Shown: positions 40,976-51,000 of the stretch, one piece after another
Layout: each line of letters begins with the position of its first letter
Position numbering within the stretch: position 1 is the stretch's first letter
The notes under the pieces: generated by a model
Database searches by the model: none
Seen by the model: only the letters and a program-made list of their open reading frames with translations
What the model was told of the DNA's origin: nothing
Position numbers and translations under genes: made by a program
Assembly (NCBI RefSeq): GCF_003286085.1
Contig: NW_020825312.1
Coordinates: forward strand, 4,278,001 to 4,342,000
Length of the DNA stretch: 64,000 bases
DNA from: Drosophila persimilis
Taxonomy: Eukaryota; Arthropoda; Insecta; Diptera; Drosophilidae
Direction of reading: 5' to 3'

Positions 40976-41382
40976 CATGTGGCAGACACGAGACGTGGCA
41001 GACAGATAGACAGACAGACAGCCTCGAGAACCCCAAAGTTGTTGAATAAAAATGAAAATGAAAACGGAACGAATGAAATGAAATATATTATATTTTATGC
41101 CCATAATAATGACACCACACCACACCACAGCAACTCCCGAAGTAGAGCCATGAGACATGGCCACGGACACGGACACGGAATGGGGCAAGGGTAGTGGCAG
41201 GGGCAGGGGCAGGCGCAGAGGCGGGGACCGAATCCCGCCGAAAATGTTATAAAATGGATGATTATGTGAGCGATGCGATTCAGACTTCTGTCTGTCTAAA
41301 ATGTGTGAAGTTTATGAACTGCCACCCGAGGCAGAGGCAGGGGCAACATCTCTCTGTAAACAAACACTCAGACACACAGAAA

Positions 41383-41413
41383 GACAGACAGACAGACAGA
41401 CAGACGGACAGAC
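41383..41413. repeat. (GACA)n
   Basis: About five perfect tetramers and then GACGGACAGA. Confidence 0.9.
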
Positions 41414-43290
41414 CATCTGGAATTGTTTCAAGTGTCCGCCCCATAAAAAAGACATCAATTCTGCGTTTGTTTGGATACAATAATAATCCGAAAAGCAACA
41501 GCAGCAGCAGCAGCAGCGCCCAGATCTACGCCGAACTCATTAACAAAGTGATCCAACAAAACATTGTAATTATCGAGAGCCGAGGGGCCCCAACAAAGAT
41601 GTGGAGCCGAAAGGCAGAAGAGCCAGAAGAAGAAGATGAGGAGGAGGAGGAGGAAGAGGAGTACAAAAGCGGGAGAAGGCTTCTCTATATAGCCTGGGGC
41701 TATTTTCAGCAGCATTCCGCAATTAAACACTTGAAATGGACTTGGCCGTGACCCAAGTGGCAGAAGCTCAATAGTATCCGTGTTTTATACCCTGAACTAA
41801 GCCCAAAAGACGCACAAGGGCACTCTGGACTTGCGTATATATTGTCTTATAGATCGAGACGATCATAAGAGGCCTTCCCAAGGACATCTGCACAGTTGAG
41901 TTCCCAAATCCTATAGGCCTTAAGAGATAGGACTGCTGGAAAGACAACACTTGGGCACACTTTGCCCACAAGTGTCTAAAGGGTATCTATATGGTCGATA
42001 TACCGAAATAGCGTGTTCTTGTCCTTATTTTTGCACATGTTTGCACTATGGTTGATAATTATAGGCGCTGCTCATGAGCGACTGTGTGCGTGTGTGTGCT
42101 TGTGTGTGTGGTTATGGCTTCCGAAGTGGGCGTGTGCCACAGCCCCTCTCTTCTCCGTGGGAGAAGGTACGAAAATGAGTTGGCAATAAACGCCGCTGGC
42201 CAGTGGTGGCCATACGAACGCCAACGCCAACGCCCACGGGGTGACCAGTACTCGAGGCACCCGAAGAAGAAGGCGAAGAAGAACTCTGGACACCTCTTGA
42301 AATCGAGATGGAAACCGGGAGATAGTCGACCCCTAGACTCTCCCCAACCCTAGACCGCTTGGTTTTCTACAAAATTTTAAGTACCTCTGTCTCTGTGTAG
42401 CGCGGCTGTGTCTCTGTGATTTCCAGTGAAACATGAAAACGGCAAATGAATTACGAACGACTGGAATGACTAACTACTCACTCGGTAAGGGGCACCACTT
42501 CAGATGGGCCAAAAGCCGCTGATAAGACGAGAAAGAACCAGAAACAAAAGCGCTTTTAGTAGTAGGTTTCCCTCCACTTCTTCCACTTTTTTCCCTTCTT
42601 TTAGGACCACTCCAGGTGATGTAAATTTTTGACAGAGCAAACAATTGAAATGAGAAATGAGACAAAAAGACACATACCTGGCGCTGAAAGGTCTCTCGCT
42701 CTCTCTCTCTCTCACTCTCTTTCTGTGATTCTTTTCCTTTTTTTTTACCCTGTGTGGCTCTGGTGGTTGTCAGGTTGGGCTTGTTTCGAGTGCGTGCCAC
42801 AACATGAGGAGGGGCAGGGGCAACGCCTGATTAATTTGAACTGATAAGCCCGTCATTTGCTTTTGTGTAGGTTGTGAAACGCTGCGCAGGCGCACAACGC
42901 ACACATTTTCCAGGTCATACGCCCCGACATTGTCTTTATCTTTATCGCATTTTGAGTGAAACATGAGCAATGTTGTTGCCGCTGTTGCCTTACCTCCAGC
43001 CACGTTCGAAAACAATTACCCCACAAAACAGCCAGGCACTGAGCGCACTGAGAGAGAGGGAGATACAAATCGGGGGAAAAGGTTTTTAACGCATCGTCAA
43101 CAACGCCACAAGCGATTCTACACACCGCCCGGCGGCAACTTTGACACAACTTTCCGACAGTCCGGCTGTCCGGCATTCGACATTGTCCTCACCGCGAATT
43201 CGGCGTAAACCTGCTGACGGAATCATCCAGAGATCGGAGCGTTGATCGGGAGCAGGCAGCCCTAATAAAGTTGTACGAGTATGTGGCATG

Positions 43291-43318
43291 CAACTGGCAA
43301 CTGGCAACTGGCAACTGG
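43291..43318. repeat. (CAACTGG)4
   Basis: Four perfect 7-base units. Confidence 0.95.
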
Positions 43319-46300
43319 CCACCGGCAACTGCTAACCGTTAAGTATCTTTGCCAAACGCTAATAGCCTGCAGCTGTGCTCTGCAACTATCTGGAAGAGGG
43401 ATCTCCTCCCGATCGGAGCGGGGAAAATGGCTAGGAGATTGTGGAGCGGAGGCACAGATTTCCCCACTCCAGTGCACTCTCCTCCCAGAGGAGAGCATAA
43501 TTTAGCCGAGTTGGGGCCATAAACTGCAACGGCAGCTTTAAATTATGAGCGGGTTGGCAACAGAAAACTCCAACTGCAGCAGCAGCAGCAGGAACAGAAA
43601 CTGCAACTGCAACTGCAACTCTGCAGCTGAGTTCATTTTGCTGCCTCACATTTCCAATTATAGACAGGGAGGCATATTTCACTGGCAACGGTAGATATCC
43701 GCCCAAGAGATACCCTAGACTGAGAGGAAAGAGCTGCCACCCACAGAGAGTAAGCCTAGATTTCCCATGAAATGTTTCGCTTAAATACTGGTGTGGCTAT
43801 TGTAAGGACAGATCTTCCCACTATTCCCACAAGACAAACACTTTTGTGTTCCCCATGGCTTCTCCTCTCAATCAATATACCCATCAATCCACATGTCTGC
43901 AAGGGGTATGGGCATGGCACTCTTCACCTCACTGGCAGTTGATCTAGTCTGATGCCCGTTTCACCTGTTGCTGGATGCTGGATGCTGGAGCACAGGCTGG
44001 AGCTGTGGCTGTGGCTGTGCCTGGGCCTCTGCCTGTGGCTGTGGCTAGGGATTGGAATAGCGAACTCCATTCCGCATCCACGCCCCGATCGTTGGCATGC
44101 ACAACATAAATTCAGTGCGGCACACTTGGGTGTTGGGTCTGCCTGGGCTCCTCTGCCTCTGGAGCCTCCTGTTGCTGCTCCTGCTGCTGCTGCACTAATT
44201 TATAGTTTGCAGACTAGTCGAGTGACTGACAGGCTGCCTGCCTGCCTGCCTGACCGGCTGGCCGAGAAGACGGAGAAGACTCCACCGACAGACGGACAAA
44301 TTATTTGCTTGCCCGAGTTGGAGTTGGGGCCTCCTTCGGCCTTTTTTGGCTGCTACCGATTCAAAAAGATGTGCTGCTGCTGCCGCTGCCGCTGACTGGC
44401 TATGGCATTTCGCTGGCCTCCAAAATTGAATGCAAACCTCGGGACGGGGTTGACAAGGCTGGCGGACGATGACGATAAGCATCGTGAAGCAGATACACAG
44501 ATACTCGGATGCGCGGATGCTTGGACTCGTAAAGTGGGCACGCATTGACGAGAGCGGGACATGCCCAGGCCTGAGCATCCACTGAGCAGATACTTTGCGT
44601 TCCTTATCGCTCGATCAGCTTGTTTCGGACATTTTCTTGTGTAATTTGCGCCTCGTCGACTGCTCTGCATACAAATGAGCCTGCCAGCCGTCACTTCACT
44701 TCACTTCCCTCACTCAGAGCCGAGCCAAGCCGGGCCCAAAAGAGCCTTAAAAATACAACGGCTTAGAGTGCCGCTGCTTTCCGAGACGCTTTCCGTATCC
44801 GTATCGTATCTCTCGCTGGAACAGTCGCCCCAAATCCTTTACTTTGCCCAAATGCGAGTACAAGAAATTCAATTAAAATTATGATTTTGCATAAATTGGG
44901 GAGAGCATGAGAACGAGTCGCAGTCGCAATCGCCACAATTTGTATCTAATGAATCGCTTGGCGGCAGGCAACCCACAAATTAAATGGACTTCAATGAGCA
45001 GTCGACAAAAGAAACCAAAACCCATCCGCTATCCGCTCAGAGCTCTCAGTTCTCAGCTTCGATTCGTGGGCGGCGCCCAAGTCGAAGTGAAAAATGCTTG
45101 AGAGGCCTTTGTTACTGCCACTGGATTTCGGTTATGGCTTTATCTTTTATAGCCCACTTGCCCCTGCCTCTGCCTCTGCCCCTGACCGCCGCTACCTGGC
45201 CGCTACCGCCCGGCCACCGACTTTGTGGTTAGAAATGATGAATGAAAATCCCAAGGAAAGGAGAGGAGTGGAATGGAATGGAAAGAAGTGCGTGTGCCAG
45301 AAAACTAAATGAACATGAAGAATAATGGAGTGGGATTAAGTTGAGGCAACTCGGAAAGTCGAACGGAGTGCGGGGTCTGGTTTGGTCTGGGAGTTTCGGC
45401 GTTTGGAGTTCATTAAATTCTGAGATCCGTAAAATATGCAAAGGCGTGCCCGGGCAGAAGAGATTATCAGGGGGCGACTGCTGCAAACTGACTTTTAATA
45501 TATGATAATTAATTCATTATCGATGCTGGGACTGCAGACAGCTGGAGAGCTGGTAGGCTGGAGAGGAGCACAGGAGGACAGACAGCGGGATGACAACGCT
45601 GACAAGGATTTCACTTGCAATTAAAACGAACAAGACACAAAAATTGCCAGCCAAGGCAGCGGATAAGCCAGCAGCTTGGGGACTAACACTCGGACTCCCC
45701 CAGGCCTCAGTTCCCAGTCCCAGTCCCATCTCCATACCCATCTCCATCTCTACTCCTGTCCAGGAGACACTGCCAGACCAGACAGAGAGACAGCCAGACA
45801 ACTGGGCATCTCCTGGCTGGCTGGTTGGCTGTTTGGCTGGCTGGCTGGCAGGCAGCTTTCATTCATTAAAGCGCACCCCAAGCCGAGCCTCGACATGGAC
45901 TAAAAACTGATTATCTGCATATAAGCCAACTAAAAACTGGATACACCAACAACAACAGCAAGAGCAACAGAGGAACAGAGCAACAGAGCCATAGCCATAG
46001 CCACAGCATCGCCATCAGCCACATCAGCATCTGCGGCAGCGGCAGCGGCAGCAGCAGCAGTAGCGAAAAGGAAAAAAATAATTGCCCAGAACTGTTTAAC
46101 ATATCACGAGAGTGGCGGAGCGCAGCAGGAGGAGGAAGAGGAGGAGAAGCCTCCCCAGTCGAGTGAGTCTTTTATAAAAATTCGCAACATGTCATTGGAG
46201 TCGATGCTGGGGCACTGTGCGAGCGTATCGTGAGGAGAGCTTCAGCCACCAGCACCAGCGGCAGCTCTCGAGGCACCCCCAACTCTTGGACCCGTTCATT

Positions 46301-46332
46301 GTCTGGGCAACTTTGACTGCGCAGGACACGGA

Positions 46333-46432
46333 ACGGACACGGACACGGACATGGACATGGACATCGGCATCGACGTGGACATGTCAATGTCTATCTCCCT
46401 TGCTCTCTGTCGCTGTCGCTGTCGCTGTCGCC
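46333..46432. repeat. GGACAC/GGACAT and TGTCGC hexamer tracts
   Basis: Hexamers at 46333-46364 and (TGTCGC)4 at 46409-46432 with repeat-like sequence between. Confidence 0.8.
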
Positions 46433-46740
46433 GTCTCTGCCTGCAACTCCGACTCCGGCTCTGATCCATATCGTTAAAAGTTAACGCTTTAGCGGCTTAA
46501 ACATGGCTTTTAGCGTTAATTAACAACGAATTTTCGAAAAATGCAAAATGTGCGCCACTGCCACTGCCACAGCCCCAGCCGCAGCAGGAAACGGTCGACC
46601 CAACAAGTAGACAGAATGTTAAGTGACACGGAGCCGATAAGCTGCCGTGGCCCGCAGCTACATGGACCCGCCGAAAAGTCGACAAAAACATCGACATTGC
46701 AGGACCCTCGCTGGATATTTCCACTTTCAAATGCTGCTTG

Positions 46741-47167
46741 CACAATCAATATTTTTTCGAGGCAATATTTTCGGTGTCCAGTGCAGTTCGATATATTCAG
46801 TATTCAATATGGAACCCACAAAAAAGAAGAACAAAAATTTTACTGTTCCTTATTTTTATTTTTTGCTCAATTTTTAACAACATGCAAAGTCATGGAAATG
46901 AAATTCAATAAATGTTTATGGAATAAAATGCATACAAAACAAGGATATGCACCATACGGAACGATGGTCAATTTGATTTGAAAAGAATAGAACGATAAAA
47001 ACCTCAGAGAAGGGCTCTGTGAAGATAGCAATCGCCTTTAACCGATTGATCCGTAGTCTCTCGTTAATCCTCTTCATTTTTATAATTTCTTGCCACCCAT
47101 AACGGCTCTGGAAAAGAAATCCCATGCCAAATTCAAATACACTTCACGTAATATATATCATATCATT
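46741..47167. other. AT-rich spacer beyond the fng polyadenylation signal
   Basis: Distinctly AT-rich and poor in microsatellites compared with DNA on its left, with AATAAA on both strands. It may be the distal part of a longer fng 3' UTR or simple spacer. No coding or RNA gene recognised. Confidence 0.4.
46855..46860 (-). terminator. fng: alternative distal polyadenylation signal AATAAA for fng
   Basis: A second minus-strand AATAAA, in an AT-rich stretch 980 bases past the stop. It would give a longer 3' UTR if used; no transcript evidence is available here. Confidence 0.2.
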
Positions 47168-47173
47168 TTTATT
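47168..47173 (-). terminator. fng: candidate fng polyadenylation signal AATAAA
   Basis: TTTATT on the plus strand reads AATAAA on the fng strand, about 670 bases after the stop, in an AT-rich context. A cleavage site 10-30 bases lower would end the transcript near 47140-47155. Such a hexamer is common in AT-rich DNA. Confidence 0.45.
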
Positions 47174-47841
47174 CAAGCAAACTAAAAATTAACAAATTGT
47201 TTAACCAAAAAAAAAATTTCTTTACACAAATCTTGGGGCCAATAGATCCACTATTTACACACATACATATACCTATGAGTATAGCTAGTTTAGGCGATTA
47301 TTAGACTGCATTACAGTATTACACAACTGCCACGGACTACGACAGCAGAGGGCAAGTGTTATAGAGCCTATAGTCGTGCTCTGTTTGGAAGCGCAAAAAT
47401 AAAAAAAAAAAAACCTAAACGTAGACTAGACGATTAATTTAACTAACGGCTAAGCTGATTGGAAGAATCCGTTTTACTACAGGCTATAGGGAAGCACTTG
47501 GAAGTGTGTTGGAATTGCAAGATCTGCGAATGTCGATCCACAGATTGTACATACAGTAAACCTTATACCTTTAGGAAGCACAACTTTCATTTAAAAAAAA
47601 AAAATTATATATATATGTACAGAACCATCGTTCATCGTTCATTATTCATTATTCATCATTTATCATTCGTTATTCGTATAGTACTTTACAGTTTACACCT
47701 TAAATGTTAGATCACAGTGGCGAGATTGGTTTTTCGACGCCTGCCAGATCGGTTCTGAACCGAATTAGGGGGGGGCGGGCGTGTGCCTGCAAACAGCCAA
47801 ATGGAGGATCCGTCGGACCCATTGGGAACTCCGGCGGACAC
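47174..47841 (-). other. fng: probable fng 3' UTR
   Basis: AT-rich stretch directly after the fng stop, free of the TG/CAG microsatellites common elsewhere, and followed by an AATAAA on the minus strand at 47173-47168. It contains a K-box/miR-2-family complement and a Pumilio-like UGUACAUA (minus strand, 47621-47614). The end point is inferred from the polyadenylation signal only; a longer form is possible. Confidence 0.6.
47711..47717 (-). promoter_or_regulatory. fng: K-box / miR-2-family seed match in fng 3' UTR
   Basis: Plus-strand ATCACAG is CTGTGAT on the fng transcript. That is the K-box core TGTGAT and a 7-base match to the seed of the miR-2/6/11/13 family. K-boxes are established negative elements in 3' UTRs of Notch-pathway genes. 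Whether this one acts on fng is inference. Confidence 0.35.
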
Positions 47842-48077
47842 TCATCTGGGCGGACAGAAGCTGAAGTAGGGGAATAGCTGGCAGTGCAGGGAGAAGAAGC
47901 GCTTGGGATCCGTCTTCAGATCGAAGCCATCCACCTTGATCACGTTCCACTGGTTCTTCATGTGGGCGTAGCTGAAGGACACCTGATCGTGGAACGTATC
48001 GGAGCGTATGAACTCCATGGGCTCCAAGTGCGAATGGAAGTTGTCCACCACCGTCAAGGGCACCTTCAGAAGATGCT
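47842..48077 (-). CDS. fng: fng terminal coding exon and stop
   Basis: A 236-base coding stretch: 2 bases plus 77 codons and TGA at 47844-47842. Acceptor ccgcag. It encodes [16 protein letters not shown], then [16 protein letters not shown] and the invariant C-terminus [15 protein letters not shown]. The exon continues into the 3' UTR without a further visible splice. Confidence 0.97.
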
Positions 48078-51000
48078 CTGCGGAGATTGAAGAGAACAAA
48101 CACAAAGGAAGAACAACAGTTAGTCCCTGGGCCAGTTTCCTCTGCAGAGTGTCCTTAGAGTGTACTCACCTATAATGAAACCCATTGTGACATCATCCGG
48201 AAAGCGTATCTTGTCGCCGATGCTGGTGAACTTGCCGCCACCTGCTATGGGGCGCATCTTGAGCGTCAGGGCCCGGCTCAGACAGAAGCCAGCGCCGCCA
48301 GTGGCGAACCAGAAGGTTATCTTCTTGTTGGTTGTCGTGTTCTTCTGCAGAGAGGAGAGAGCCGAGAGAAAGGGAATATTAACGGAAGAACTGGCTTATG
48401 AATGGGGACGAGGATGAGCAGCGCAAAGGATAAACTTGGATAAAAATCCATTTTTTCTTCGTTTTGGTTTGGCAATGGCCCAGAGAAAATTGCCTCAAAA
48501 TGAAAAAAAAAAAAAAACACCACAAAAAAACCCAAAAACCCGAAAACTGGCCCATGCACCTCGTATATGATTAATTGACCATGTAAATGGACATGTGCGA
48601 GGTGGAAACTTAATACGTGGGTCTCCGGCCCAAAGAGTAAGTCGAGACCTGCACAGGATCTCGTCTCCCTCTTGCCACTCTTGGCCTCTCTCTGGCTCCC
48701 GCTCCTTGGTTTTGGTTTTTGGTCCTCAAATCAAGCGTAAAGTTTGGGGTTTATTTTTTAATTAGGTATGGAGGTGCGTTCAGGGCTGGAATGGAGTCCC
48801 CACTCGACCGAAAGAGCCCGAGAGGTCTGCTACTAAATTTCTCTTCGATCAATCGCCATCCCTGGCAACTCTGGCCTAAGCCGACAAAACTGTGGCAGCC
48901 ACATTCATTGCGGGATCAGCTGGGGCGATATTTCAAATGGTCTGGAATGGGAACGGGCTCAGAGGCTCGGAATCGGATTCAGATTCAGATTCAGGCTCTG
49001 GCTGCTGCTCTGGCCCAATGGCTATGGCTATGGCTATGGCTTTGACTACGTCTATGGCTTTTGCTTTTGCTATTGCTATTGCTATTACTGTTGTTGCTAT
49101 TGCCGCGCCAGATCATATCGGTTATTAATGATAGCCTGCGCTGGCAGCTGTAAGCCAAATGGCGGCATAGACAAATGGCCCGGGCGGCCACATAAATAAC
49201 ACAAGGCCCGGCCCGGCCCGGCCCGACCAAGCCTGTTGTTCGAAGCGAAGGAGGAGAGAGAAAGGCGATCGTAGCGACGGGTCGGGACGGGACGGGACGG
49301 GACTGGACGAGGCAAAAACTTGTAATTACGTATAGGAAAATGGGCAGAAATAACAGGGATTTGCACTTACGCTGTCCAAGTGGATCTCCAGCGGCGAGGA
49401 GATGCTCGGCTTGCCCAGATACCAGTCCACACTGGGGCTGTACTCGTCGAGCAGTTTCACCAGTCTCGGCACATTGACATAGTTGTCATCGTCAAAGTGA
49501 CAGAACCACCTGGAACGAGAGAGAACATAGTAGAGCATTCATTACTAAAATTCGTATCGATAACATCACATTCATATTCCACATTCGAATTTTCCCCGTA
49601 AAAAAAAATACACAAGTAGACGATATGCCCTCCCACGTGGAACTGACGCTGGAGCAGCTGGTGAGGATTGCTGTGGGTGTGCCGGAGATGACACACGTGA
49701 ATGTGGCGGTGCTGCACAGTCTGCTGAATGTGCTGCTGAAGAAACTGAACTGCCAGGACGATCTGGTGACCATTGGCGGGTTCGAGGGCAAGTGCATGGA
49801 GCGAATACTGGAGCAGTCCAAGTACTCGCCCCTGCCCTTCGACGTGGCGGCCATTGTGCCCATCTCGGAGCAGCTGGGCAAGGTGGAGCAGCTGGAGAAG
49901 CGCATCGCGGATCTGGAGAAGAACCTGGAGTGCCACTTCAAGCAGATACGTGTCTGCAACCAGGCCAAGGGCAAGAAGTTCCAGTCGAAGATGTGGGAGA
50001 AGTACGCCTCGCCCTGCGAGGACCTCTGCACCACCTGTGACGAGGACAACAAGATCGCCTGCAGCCTGCTGGCCAACGTCGACTTCATGAAGAAACTGAT
50101 GCGCCAAATCGCCGGCCCCATCCTCCTTCAAATGGAGGAGGTGGGCAAGCGCCTGGACAAGTTCTACGAGACCCTCAAGGAGTTTCTGCGCCAGACCGAA
50201 GCGCTCTTCCAGCGCCTCGAGGTGATCAAGCAGTGCATCATGGAGATCGAGAGCCTGCGCATCCAGCTGCAGGAGTACAACATGACCTTCATCGGCACCA
50301 TGGAGGAGCTGCAGGACATGTTGGACAGCAAGCTGGACAAGGTCCACATGCCGGCCCTCAAGATGTACATCCGCGATCGCTTCGACGACATCGAAATGCG
50401 CCTGCGCATGATCGAGAACAAGGAGACCTGCCCGCGGGCCGCAGGATTCATCAATTCGGGCCTCTGCTGCATCTCCTGCGGCAGCACCCGTGTCGGCGCC
50501 GATGTTGGCCCCCAGGTCGTTGGCCTGCTGCCCGACGCCCCCGCTCGCGGACACCCGTCCGTGGTCTCAAAGCCGGTCCACTGCCACAAGAACCTCGTGT
50601 GCCGCTCCCTCGAGAAGGAGCCCACTCTGATGGTGCGCTTGAAGAACCTCGACCTGGACGTTCTTGCCTCCCGACTCAACCGCCCCCACCACGGGAAGGT
50701 ATGCAAACTGCCCGAAGCCAATGACACCATCTACGGTCTGCGTAATTCCTGTTATTCTGGTTAACTATTGCCCGCCCCTGACCACCCCACCCCACTGTTC
50801 ACCATATGTTAGTCCCGATGCCAATCCCAATCCCAATCCAAACCCAAATCCAAATCGTTTCGTTTAAGCAATAAAACATAAGACCCCTCGTCTCTCAGGC
50901 CACTCTCAAGGCTGTTTCCGCTAAGCAACAGAAGCGTACAAAAAAGTGCACTAATTTAGATTGCAATTACCGTGCAGCCAGCCACGGAGGAGGCAAAAGA

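Larger units (their letters stand above)
40001..46740. other. gene-free stretch downstream of fng
   Basis: No convincing gene. Contains (CCACA)6, GACA, (CAACTGG)4, GGACAC/GGACAT and TGTCGC tracts. A 185-codon plus frame at 41194-41751 is built largely of translated repeats (TDRQTDRQTD, SSSSSS, an acidic EEDEEEEEEEE run) and is not supported. Confidence 0.6.
48345..49370 (-). other. fng: fng intron, 1026 bases
   Basis: Donor gtaagt at 49370, acceptor ctgcag ending at 48345. Contents are short tandem repeats: (GGGAC)5, (GCCCG)4 and a degenerate TATGGC tract, plus a short poly-A run near 48503. No coding or RNA gene seen. Confidence 0.9.

Noticed and set aside
41194..41751. 185-codon plus-strand frame
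   Set aside because: Dominated by translated GACA, CAG and GAG/GAA repeats; the short non-repetitive part matches nothing I know.
49457..50554. 365-codon minus-strand open frame opposite the nested gene and running into the fng exon
   Set aside because: It is the antisense shadow of a G/C-third-position coding gene, has a low-complexity V/H/L/Q/D composition, and passes through the fng exon in a different frame from Fringe.
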